From the NCBI GenBank assembly GCA_947565185.1, contig CANODU010000014.1, positions 1 to 32,077 on the forward strand: a stretch of 32,077 bases of DNA, given 5' to 3'. Of the stretch, positions 24,193 to 30,964 are shown piece by piece; within the stretch, counting starts at the first letter, position 1; every line of letters starts with the position of its first letter. The translations under genes were made by a program, and so were the position numbers. Under the pieces are notes generated by a model. The model worked only from the letters and a program-made list of their open reading frames with translations. It did no database searches and was not told the DNA's origin. The stretch is from an uncultured Eggerthellaceae bacterium (GTDB taxonomy: Bacteria; Actinomycetota; Coriobacteriia; Coriobacteriales; Eggerthellaceae).

Positions 24193-24970
24193 TGACAGAT
24201 GCCGCTTGCAAACAACCGCTCAAGGTCTTGAAGGCAGAAAACGAGCGCAAGCGAGCACCGGTCTGACGCAATGCCCACATCTCGGCCACCGAAGCAGCAT
24301 CCCACGCAGAGCTCGTTGGATCCATCTGCGCGATATCTGCGAAGGTGCTATGCAAGAGGCTGTCGCACAGAGCAAGCGTAGCTTGGGAGACGCCCACGGT
24401 ATCCATATCCGTTGCGCACGCTGCGCACGCTGCTCCCCCATCCGCATAGGAGAAGCGCACGCTCCCCCCTCGCATGCCCACAGGCGCACCACAGCATGCG
24501 CATGCAGCGAAGGAAGGTCGCATGCCGATGAGCGCGGTGAGCTTGAAGGCGAACGCTGCCACGACGAGCGGCAGCGCATCCTCAGGTGCCTTCGCTACCT
24601 GGAAAAGCGCCGTGCGGACCATGTCGAAGAGACGCGGTACCGGCAAGTCAGGTTGGATGACCGCATCCACCAGCTCTGCCATCACGCTGGCAGCTGCGAA
24701 GCGAAGCGGGTCTATCAGGAGCTCATCGTGATGCTCTTGAAGCTTGGAGCCCTTGGCGATCCCCAACCCCTTACCACCCACGATGGTCAGCGTCACGCAG
24801 TTGAACAGGTCAAGGGTGGCAGAACTGGCATTGGTGGGCTTGCGCGCACCCTTCGCCACGACACGCTCGCATGAGCCGTCATTAACGAGCAGATGCAAGA
24901 TGAGATCGGATTCTGCGAGCTTCGTCTTCTTGAGGACGATGGCCTCTTCCCGTACCTCCGGCGAGGCCAC
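24188..24970 (-). CDS. recO: DNA repair protein RecO
   Basis: Loads RecA onto SSB-coated DNA with RecR (RecFOR pathway). The N-terminal OB fold (about 1-80) has EEAIVLKKTKLAESDLIL. The helical C-terminal part contains a zinc-finger-like pair of CxxC-type clusters (CACC and CAAC, about 158-190). Length 260 is typical. The start is GTG, three nt after the stop of the PASTA gene. It follows era as in many bacteria, with one gene interposed. Confidence 0.93.
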   Translation of the reverse strand: MASPEVREEAIVLKKTKLAESDLILHLLVNDGSCERVVAKGARKPTNASSATLDLFNCVTLTIVGGKGLGIAKGSKLQEHHDELLIDPLRFAAASVMAELVDAVIQPDLPVPRLFDMVRTALFQVAKAPEDALPLVVAAFAFKLTALIGMRPSFAACACCGAPVGMRGGSVRFSYADGGAACAACATDMDTVGVSQATLALCDSLLHSTFADIAQMDPTSSAWDAASVAEMWALRQTGARLRSFSAFKTLSGCLQAASVI

Positions 24971-24973
24971 GGC

Positions 24974-26335
24974 TTACGCCTTCTTGAGCGCTGGGTCTAT
25001 AGAGGCAAGCTCCCCGGCGGCCGTGAATGTCATGGTGCCGCTGATGCTCTGTTCGTTGCCATAGCGCGTCTCAGGCTGCGAACCGAACCATGAATGCGTC
25101 TCGAAAGGCTGCATGACCACGGTGAAAGAGCAGCTATCGTTGCCCTGATAGTCAAGGGAAGAGACGCTCTTGAGCTCATAGGACATGCCATTGATGGTGT
25201 AGGTGGAGGCACCGGCGAACCAGGATCGGGCAAGCTCCACCACCTCAGAGGCGCGGCTCTTCGCTATGTTGATGGTGACCCCTGAACCGCTGGGAAGCTC
25301 TGTCCCCGCCGCTGGGTCGGTGCCGAGCACGGTTCCTTCAGGCACATCTTCGGTGTAGACGCGCGACGTGCTCACCACGTAGCCTTCTGCCTCAAGGGCA
25401 GCCTGTGCCTCTTCAACGGAGAGCCCTTCCGTTGCAGGGACGACGAAGGGAATGGCTACGGTCAGCGTGATGGTGGCCTGCGCTTTCGATCGAACCCCAG
25501 GTTCTGGGCTGATGGCTATGACCACGCCTTGAGCCTCATTGGATTTCTGTTCGGTCACTTGCACGTTCTGAAAGCCTTCGCTCTCAAGGAGCGCCAAAGC
25601 CTCATCTTGGGGCTTTCCCATGACATCGGGGACCGTGCGCGCACAGGATACATCGATGGTCACCTCTGATCCCGCTTCTGCCCGCGCATCGGCCTCGGGC
25701 GTGGTCTTGAGCACGATGCCCTCCACATCGTCGGACTTGACGAGCACCGGCGTTACCGCAAAGCCCGCAGCTTCAAGGCGCGCCGTGGCCTCTTCGGCCT
25801 TCATGCCGATGACGTTCGGCACCTGCTTGCCACCCCAGAACTGAAGGGAATACGTGGCGAAGGCCACGCCAGCTCCCAACACCAGGATGATGACGGCGAT
25901 GAGGAGCGCGATGAGCGCCTTGCGCCGGCCGCTCATAGCGCCCGGCATCTTCAGCTTCTTCTGCTTTTTCGACGCATCGGCGATATAGGCCTTGCTCTGC
26001 GCATCCAACCCCTCCCCCACACGAGGCATCTCTTGGGTCTGTGACGGGCCGTGGATGGGATGGGCAGAAGGTGCGAACGGATCCGGGATATCCGCGAGAT
26101 CTGGCTCCACCATGCCGATATACAGAGAATCCCCACCAATCATCTGCGTCTGGTCTTGAGAGAGCGCGTCCTGATCATCAGGTGAGACAGGTACCGTGGG
26201 CACCGGCAGATCTTGCGTGATGGCCCCTGAAGAGGCAGCCGCGAAGGAGGCATCATGTACCGCTAAGGGGTGTCCGCATCCATCGCAGAAGCGAGCGCTT
26301 TCCCGATTCTCTGTTCCACACACAGGGCAGATCAT
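24974..26335 (-). CDS. Zinc-ribbon, single-pass membrane protein with three PASTA domains (no kinase)
   Basis: Order of parts in 453 residues: a zinc ribbon CPVC...CDGC (Cys3, 6, 17, 20); a polar, Pro/Thr-rich cytoplasmic linker (about 25-135); one membrane helix (about 139-161); PASTA domains at about 170-230, 233-294 and 296-358; and a C-terminal globular region (362-453). PASTA domains of Ser/Thr kinases and PBPs sense muropeptides, but there is no kinase or transpeptidase domain here. The linker has TQMIGG and TQEMPR segments that could be phosphorylated by a partner kinase and read by FHA proteins; this is speculation. ATG start 12 nt after era, and recO begins three nt after its stop. 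Function unknown. Confidence 0.85.
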   Translation of the reverse strand: MICPVCGTENRESARFCDGCGHPLAVHDASFAAASSGAITQDLPVPTVPVSPDDQDALSQDQTQMIGGDSLYIGMVEPDLADIPDPFAPSAHPIHGPSQTQEMPRVGEGLDAQSKAYIADASKKQKKLKMPGAMSGRRKALIALLIAVIILVLGAGVAFATYSLQFWGGKQVPNVIGMKAEEATARLEAAGFAVTPVLVKSDDVEGIVLKTTPEADARAEAGSEVTIDVSCARTVPDVMGKPQDEALALLESEGFQNVQVTEQKSNEAQGVVIAISPEPGVRSKAQATITLTVAIPFVVPATEGLSVEEAQAALEAEGYVVSTSRVYTEDVPEGTVLGTDPAAGTELPSGSGVTINIAKSRASEVVELARSWFAGASTYTINGMSYELKSVSSLDYQGNDSCSFTVVMQPFETHSWFGSQPETRYGNEQSISGTMTFTAAGELASIDPALKKA

Positions 26336-26347
26336 GCAAACATCCGT

Positions 26348-27298
26348 TCATTCCGTATAGCCGAAGCGCTGCAAGGACGATTCATCCTTGCGCCAATGCT
26401 TCTTCACCTTGACCTTGAGCCCGAGGTAGCACCGCACCTTGAACATCTGCTCGATGTCTGTGCGCGCTGCTTGTCCCAAGCGCTTCACGCTCGCTCCCTT
26501 TGCGCCGATGAGCATCGCCTTTTGGCTCTCTCGCTCCACGTAGATGGAAGCCTCTATGCGCAAAAGGCCACGCTCTTCTTCCATCTCATCCACCAAGACG
26601 CCCACCGAATGCGGCACCTCGTCGCGGAACGACCGGAGCACCTTTTCGCGGATGACCTCAGAGATCATGGTCCTCTCCGCAACGTTGGAGATCATGTCTT
26701 TCGGGTACCACAAAGGTCCAACGGGCAAGAGCTCTGTCACCTCTTCCAAGAAGGCCTTCGCATTGTATCCCGTCTTCGCTGAAAGGGATACGACAGCATC
26801 CCAATCCGCCAAGCCTCTGGCCGCCTCGAATTGCGAAGCAGTCTGCGCGGGAGTTGCGATATCCGATTTCGACAGCACGAGCATCTTGGCTGCTGGGCTT
26901 GAGGCCACATGTGCTGCCACCCATTCGTCTCCGCGCCCGACAGGCTTGGTGGAGTCGATCAGCATGGCCACGACATCCACATCTGCAAGAGCTGAAGTTG
27001 CTTGGGCATTCAGATGCTCGCCGAGCAGGTCATGGGGCTTGTGCAATCCCGGCGTATCCACGAAGACGATCTGGCACGCCGGCAGCGTGAGCACGCCTTG
27101 GACATTGGTGCGCGTGGTCTGGGGCGTAGAAGAGGTGATGGCCACCTTCTGCCCCACGAGCGCATTCATGAGCGTGGACTTCCCCGCATTGGGTCGACCC
27201 ACCAGTGCGACGAAGCCTGACCGGAAGCCCTCCGGAGGTGCAGCGGATGCGTCATCAGCCATGTCAGGATGAGCAGAGAAGTACGCGTCAAGATCCAT
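26348..27298 (-). CDS. era: GTPase Era
   Basis: Essential GTPase that binds the 3' end of 16S rRNA in 30S maturation. P-loop GRPNAGKS (34-41), DTPG (81-84), and a C-terminal KH domain with IGAKGASVKRLG. The G4 motif reads SKSD where NKxD is usual; mycobacterial Era also departs from it. Length 316 includes an N-terminal extension of about 20 residues. The frame remains open upstream to 27421, but those codons overlap dgkA and are not Era-like, so the ATG at 27298 with AGAGGGG upstream is chosen. It is part of phoH-ybeY-dgkA-era-recO, a widely conserved order. Confidence 0.95.
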   Translation of the reverse strand: MDLDAYFSAHPDMADDASAAPPEGFRSGFVALVGRPNAGKSTLMNALVGQKVAITSSTPQTTRTNVQGVLTLPACQIVFVDTPGLHKPHDLLGEHLNAQATSALADVDVVAMLIDSTKPVGRGDEWVAAHVASSPAAKMLVLSKSDIATPAQTASQFEAARGLADWDAVVSLSAKTGYNAKAFLEEVTELLPVGPLWYPKDMISNVAERTMISEVIREKVLRSFRDEVPHSVGVLVDEMEEERGLLRIEASIYVERESQKAMLIGAKGASVKRLGQAARTDIEQMFKVRCYLGLKVKVKKHWRKDESSLQRFGYTE

Positions 27299-27311
27299 GA
27301 GGAACGCCCCT

Positions 27312-27734
27312 CTATGCGATGCCCATGAGCGCGAGCATCCGTGGCACGAAGATGATGGCTGCCACGACCACCGAAGCGATGGCAGCCACGTAGACGCTTG
27401 CAGCTGCGCAATCCTTCGCACGCATGGCCAGCTCGTCCCACTCAGGCGAGACCAGATCGACGACGGATTCGACAGCTGTGTTGATCAATTCGAAGGAGAT
27501 GACAGCCATGATGCAGACCACGATGGCGATCCATTCGACAGAGCTGATCTGGAAGAGGAATCCCAAGAGGATGGCTATGAGAGCAACGCAGCCATGGACC
27601 TTGAAGTTGCGTTGCGAACAGATGGCGTATCTCAGTCCCGCCTGCGCACAGGCGAAGGCATGACCAACCGAAAAGCGGCTCCCATCTCCTGCATGGCGGA
27701 CATAGCGCGTCTTCGGTTCATCACCGCATGCCAT
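27312..27734 (-). CDS. dgkA: Undecaprenol/diacylglycerol kinase (DgkA family)
   Basis: Small integral membrane kinase that phosphorylates undecaprenol or diacylglycerol. Three membrane helices (about 48-62, 66-88 and 110-130) and the family motif ELINTAVESVVD (82-93, with Glu82, Asn85 and Glu89) and AMRAKDCAAASV are present. The start at 27734 is fixed by a perfect AGGAGG (27744-27749) nine nt upstream. It gives 140 residues and overlaps ybeY by 14 bp. A longer reading to 27812 overlaps ybeY too far. In Gram-positives this family usually recycles undecaprenol. It sits between ybeY and era as in Bacillus-type operons. Confidence 0.93.
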   Translation of the reverse strand: MACGDEPKTRYVRHAGDGSRFSVGHAFACAQAGLRYAICSQRNFKVHGCVALIAILLGFLFQISSVEWIAIVVCIMAVISFELINTAVESVVDLVSPEWDELAMRAKDCAAASVYVAAIASVVVAAIIFVPRMLALMGIA

Positions 27735-28197
27735 CGCGCGCTCCCTCCTGGGAAGCCCACCACGACGCCAAAAGCGCGTCTTGCTCTTCTTGCATGAGGG
27801 CGGCCTCGTCATCCTCCACGTGGTCGTATCCCATCAGATGCAGCATCCCATGCACGATGAGCGTATCCACTTCCTCGGTGAGGGAATGCCCCAGATCCTG
27901 TGCCTGCCCAACAGCCACATCAGGGGCGATGATGATGTCTCCCGCCTCGAAGGTCTGGCCATCTTCAGGGAAGCAATCATCAAGATTGTCGCATTCGAAG
28001 GAGAGCACATCGGTCGGGCCTTCCTTTCCGCGATAGCCCTCATTCAGACGCGCCATCTCCGCATCGTCCACGAAGGTGATGGATACTTCAGACTGAGCAG
28101 GAAGGCCAAGAGAGCGCGCCACATGGCTGATAAGCGCTTCGATGCGGGCTGCATCCAGCCCCTCTTCGCCATGGTCGATGGTGATGAGCGCCTTCAT
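27721..28197 (-). CDS. ybeY: Endoribonuclease YbeY
   Basis: Metal-dependent endonuclease in 16S rRNA 3'-end maturation and ribosome quality control. The zinc triad is HGMLHLMGYDH (His116, 120, 126). PTDVLSFE at 61-68 is also diagnostic. The 158 residues are the usual length. The ATG overlaps the phoH stop as ATGA. It is followed by dgkA and era, and Era acts on the same 16S end. Confidence 0.96.
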   Translation of the reverse strand: MKALITIDHGEEGLDAARIEALISHVARSLGLPAQSEVSITFVDDAEMARLNEGYRGKEGPTDVLSFECDNLDDCFPEDGQTFEAGDIIIAPDVAVGQAQDLGHSLTEEVDTLIVHGMLHLMGYDHVEDDEAALMQEEQDALLASWWASQEGARDGMR

Positions 28198-29156
28198 GCG
28201 CCCATCCCCTTCGCAGCCTGCTCATAGGCGGCGATGATCTGCGAGACAAGCGAATTGCGCACCACATCGCGCCCATGCAGATGGATGGCAACGATGTCTT
28301 CGATATTCACGAGCACGGCAAGGGCATCTTTCAAGCCCGCAGCGCCTGACGGAAGATCGCTTTGCGACATATCTCCCGTGATGACCATCTTCGATGATTC
28401 GCCCAAGCGCGTGAGCGCCATCTTCATCTGCTCCTTGGTGGCATTCTGCGCCTCGTCCAAGATGATGAAGCTGTCGCTTAACGTGCGCCCGCGCATGAAG
28501 GCAAGCGGCGCGATCTCCACGATGCCGCGATCAACCAAGCTTGCCGCGCGCTCGGCATCCATCATGTCGAAGAGCGCGTCATAGAGGGGGCGGATGTAGG
28601 GGTCCACCTTCTCCGTCAGCGTACCTGGCAGAAAGCCCAGGTTCTCCCCCGCCTCCACGATGGGACGCGACAACACGATGCGCGAGACCTCGCGCCGCTC
28701 CAACGCTGATATGGCCATAGCCATGGCGAGGTAGGTCTTGCCCGTGCCCGCTGGTCCCACCGCAAACGTGATGGTGTGGCTGCGAATGGCATCCACGTAT
28801 ATCTTCTGGCCCTCCGTCTTCGGCCGAATGGCGCGCCCTTTATGGACGAGCAGGACGTCGTCGCGAAGCGCTTTGGGGCTCAGATGCGCCTGCTTGGTCA
28901 TCTGGATGGCCTGGCGAACAGCACGTTCGTCCAGATCTTGGCCCTTCTGCACGGCATCGACCATCTCCGAGAAGACGGTGATGGCCGCTTCGCGCGTGCT
29001 GGGGGCACCCTTGATGCGGATATCATTGCCCTGAACGGTGATGGTAGCGTCGAAGGAGTCTTGGACAAGGCGCAAGAGCTCGTCCCCCCATCCGGTGATG
29101 AGCGCCATGGGCACCTCAGACGGGATGGTCATGCGTGTGATGTCGGTATCTGTCAT
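28194..29156 (-). CDS. phoH: PhoH-like ATPase
   Basis: Cytoplasmic ATPase, probably an RNA helicase-like partner of YbeY. An N-terminal KH-like region (about 20-75) precedes Walker A GPAGTGKT (134-141), DEAQNAT (234-240) and GDMSQSDLP (family sensor segment). Length 320 is normal. The ATG has no ribosome binding site. A TAGAAT box ends six nt before it, so a leaderless transcript is likely. It is the first gene of the phoH-ybeY-dgkA-era-PASTA-recO unit and lies next to the right-hand repeat array. Confidence 0.95.
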   Translation of the reverse strand: MTDTDITRMTIPSEVPMALITGWGDELLRLVQDSFDATITVQGNDIRIKGAPSTREAAITVFSEMVDAVQKGQDLDERAVRQAIQMTKQAHLSPKALRDDVLLVHKGRAIRPKTEGQKIYVDAIRSHTITFAVGPAGTGKTYLAMAMAISALERREVSRIVLSRPIVEAGENLGFLPGTLTEKVDPYIRPLYDALFDMMDAERAASLVDRGIVEIAPLAFMRGRTLSDSFIILDEAQNATKEQMKMALTRLGESSKMVITGDMSQSDLPSGAAGLKDALAVLVNIEDIVAIHLHGRDVVRNSLVSQIIAAYEQAAKGMGA

Positions 29157-29162
29157 GGTGCA

Positions 29163-29168
29163 ATTCTA
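29163..29168 (-). promoter_or_regulatory. -10 box of a probably leaderless phoH promoter
   Basis: TAGAAT (5 of 6 to TATAAT) ends six nt before the phoH ATG, which places the transcription start at or next to the A of ATG. No good -35 is visible at 16-18 nt. Confidence 0.5.
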
Positions 29169-29214
29169 ACAGGTAGAGCGCCGCCTCAGACAGTAGTCAC
29201 CGGCAAAAATGGAT

Positions 29215-29256
29215 GCGGCGCAGGAGGTCTTCTTCTCCGAGAGATCAACCCGCCGC
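29215..29256 (-). repeat. Repeat module 3, degenerate second right copy
   Basis: On the minus strand: TTAGTTTGGCGGCGG, about 30 nt, then CTGCGCCGCATCC and a T run. GCGGCG and CGCCGC form the arms. It matches the flanks of 29411-29452 (TTAGTTCGGCGGCGG and CGCCGCATCC). Confidence 0.55.
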
Positions 29257-29309
29257 CAAACTAACAGCACCCACGTCAACCTGCAGCATTGCTAGTTCAA
29301 GTGTATCGC

Positions 29310-29326
29310 CCCTGCCTTTGGCAGGG
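29310..29326 (-). repeat. Repeat module 7, right copy (AAA-loop hairpin)
   Basis: Seven-bp perfect stem CCCTGCC-AAA-GGCAGGG on the minus strand. Flanking linkers match those around 333-351 at 17 of 20 and 9 of 10 positions, whereas the arms share no alignment with the left arms. Confidence 0.75.
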
Positions 29327-29361
29327 TCTCTTTGCATGAAACAGCCTACGAAGGAAGAGTC

Positions 29362-29395
29362 TCAACCCTCGTGGGTGCCGGCAACTGCCGGCACG
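29362..29395 (-). repeat. Repeat module 5, right copy D
   Basis: The hairpin core at 29375-29394 plus its CCCACGAGGGTTG flank matches 216-249 at 33 of 34 positions in reverse orientation. Confidence 0.85.
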
Positions 29396-29410
29396 GGATT
29401 AGAAAAGGAT

Positions 29411-29452
29411 GCGGCGCGCAAAGCTGTCTGACCTGATGGGCTATTCCGCCGC
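29411..29452 (-). repeat. Repeat module 3, right copy
   Basis: Minus-strand arms GCGGCG and CGCCGC around about 30 nt, followed by CATCCTTTT. It sits between module 1-2 and module 5, the same order as on the left. Confidence 0.6.
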
Positions 29453-29461
29453 CGAACTAAG

Positions 29462-29513
29462 AGCGCAGTGCAAGCACTGCGCAAAAGGTTGGATTCGCTT
29501 CGCTCGTCCAACC
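29462..29513 (-). repeat. Repeat module 1-2, right copy
   Basis: Reverse-complement copy of 44-95 with 49 of 52 identical positions. Both hairpins are preserved; the differences fall in the first loop and in the linker between the stems. Confidence 0.85.
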
Positions 29514-29536
29514 TGAGCTCTTCTTAGAGTCTGTTA

Positions 29537-29564
29537 TGCCCTTTGCATATCCATGCAAAGGGCA
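29537..29564 (+). repeat. Repeat module 4, right copy (12-bp hairpin, ATCC loop)
   Basis: Perfect stem TGCCCTTTGCAT/ATGCAAAGGGCA around ATCC, preceded by TGTTA and followed by CTGTTTTC. It has the same position and linkers as 178-204, but the arms and loop differ. It is terminator-like on the plus strand, with no plus-strand gene upstream. Confidence 0.7.
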
Positions 29565-29576
29565 CTGTTTTCACTT

Positions 29577-29596
29577 GTGCTGGCAGTTGCCAGCAC
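29577..29596 (+). repeat. Repeat module 5, right copy C (compensated stem)
   Basis: GTGCTGGCA-GT-TGCCAGCAC followed by CCCACGAGGGG. Relative to the other three copies, one C:G pair of the stem is replaced by T:A on both arms, so complementarity is kept. Confidence 0.8.
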
Positions 29597-29638
29597 CCAC
29601 GAGGGGTGGAACCATATTCCAGAGCAGTGTCGGCACGA

Positions 29639-30964
29639 TTACCGGTCTTCGGAAATGCTGTGCACGGAAACGGACAGCAACACGTAGATGAGCACCGGGA
29701 AGAAGGCGAACTGCAAGTCGAAATCGATGAGCGAATGCGATGCCAAGAACCAAAAGACGGGCTCCAAAGCGCTTTGCCCACGCACGATCGCAAAGCCCAT
29801 CAATATAAGAAGGCTGAGAGGCGCAAGCATCCCGGCATCCAAGGCAAGCTGAAGGTATCCACAATGGACGACAGCGCTCTTATACGCAACGCTCTGCACA
29901 ACAGGATAGGCATGCTGCCATTGATCGGGACCGATCCCCCACAAGGGATCGCGCGTAAGAAGCGTGAGCGCATCCCTTATCTGGAAGAGCCTCTCACCCA
30001 TGGTGGCTACAGCTTGCTCAAGGCGAGGCAGCATCATGAATGCAAGGATGCATGCTGCAAGCACGCCCACGATGAGGATGATCCAAAACGTGCATTGACT
30101 GCGTGAACCACCTGCAAGCCACTTCGATATCCGAGACCAGCCTTCATAGACAGCGATGACTGCGATCAAGAAGACGAGAACGCCGAATCCCACCTGCACC
30201 CTCAGACACGCGAACACGACAGCAGCAAGCACGGCTTGGATCAAGGCGAGCGTTGCATGCGCGTACGCATGAGGATTGCGCTCATGGATGAGATATGCAG
30301 CTATGCAGCAAGCGAAGATGATGCCGAAGAGGAGGATCGCGCCTGCGGACTGCGTGAGCAAGAGCGCCACGAGCGGCATCAGCAAGCAGCGCGCAAGCCG
30401 CCCATCAGCGCTGCGCAAGCAGAACAACGCTGCCACAGCGAACCACGCACCAGCAGCATTCGCATACTGGAAGAGGAATTGCAGTCTTCCTGCATTCATG
30501 GTACCGCCTATGTGCGGCATGCCGGCATAGAGCGCCACGCCAAGGACCGCGCTCACGATGCCAAGATAGGCCAACCCCTTCATGAGCCACGGATAGCACC
30601 GCTCATCCAAACAACCTGCCACCACCGCTGCTGCTGCCGCGAGCAGCCAAGGAGAGCATTCGATAAGACTCGCAAGGGGCAACCCATGCACGAAAGCGCT
30701 CACCGCCATCAGCGCAGCGATGAAGAACGCAGATGCTGGCACGATCCAGAACCTGAGGCTCTTCATGGATGGAAGCTGTCGCTTCACGCGGGCCACCACA
30801 ACCAAAATGACGGCAATAACGAGGTAGCCGATGAGGATGAAAGAGGCGGCTTCCGGAAAGAAGCCGCCTTGGAAGACCATCAGGATGGCGAGCAGGCAGA
30901 TGAGAGAAGCGGCTGCAGCGCGCATCGTCATGGATATGGATGCTGTGCGTCTATCTCCGCGCAT
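29639..30964 (-). CDS. O-antigen ligase/polymerase-like (Wzy/WaaL superfamily) membrane protein
   Basis: 441 residues with about 12 hydrophobic segments. The family signature is in the C-terminal half: RDPLWGIGPDQWQHAYP (about 338-354), a loop with VHCGYLQLALDAGMLAP (about 366-382), and HSLIDFDLQFAFFP (about 410-423). Proteins of this kind polymerise or transfer lipid-linked glycans at the outer face of the membrane, here probably a wall glycopolymer or a protein-linked glycan. The ATG at 30964 overlaps the upstream surface-protein gene by 14 bp; an internal ATG at 30931 is possible. The stop is followed by repeat modules 5 and 4. The substrate cannot be told from sequence. Confidence 0.82.
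   Translation of the reverse strand: MRGDRRTASISMTMRAAAASLICLLAILMVFQGGFFPEAASFILIGYLVIAVILVVVARVKRQLPSMKSLRFWIVPASAFFIAALMAVSAFVHGLPLASLIECSPWLLAAAAAVVAGCLDERCYPWLMKGLAYLGIVSAVLGVALYAGMPHIGGTMNAGRLQFLFQYANAAGAWFAVAALFCLRSADGRLARCLLMPLVALLLTQSAGAILLFGIIFACCIAAYLIHERNPHAYAHATLALIQAVLAAVVFACLRVQVGFGVLVFLIAVIAVYEGWSRISKWLAGGSRSQCTFWIILIVGVLAACILAFMMLPRLEQAVATMGERLFQIRDALTLLTRDPLWGIGPDQWQHAYPVVQSVAYKSAVVHCGYLQLALDAGMLAPLSLLILMGFAIVRGQSALEPVFWFLASHSLIDFDLQFAFFPVLIYVLLSVSVHSISEDR

Larger units (their letters stand above)
29157..29638. other. Gene-free hairpin-rich repeat array (right)
   Basis: No gene in 482 bp between the ligase-like gene and phoH. The region contains modules also seen at 1-684. 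In reverse orientation are module 1-2 (29462-29513), module 3 (29411-29452), module 5 (29362-29395) and module 7 (29310-29326), in the same order as on the left. A second degenerate module 3 lies at 29215-29256. In forward orientation are module 4 (29537-29564) and module 5 (29577-29596). A partial module 5 flank (CAGCACCCACG) is near 29266. The phoH -10 box is at its left end. Confidence 0.8.

Noticed and set aside
29157-29638. Insertion-sequence remnant
   Set aside because: There is no transposase fragment in any frame and no terminal repeats typical of a known IS. The content is hairpin modules only.
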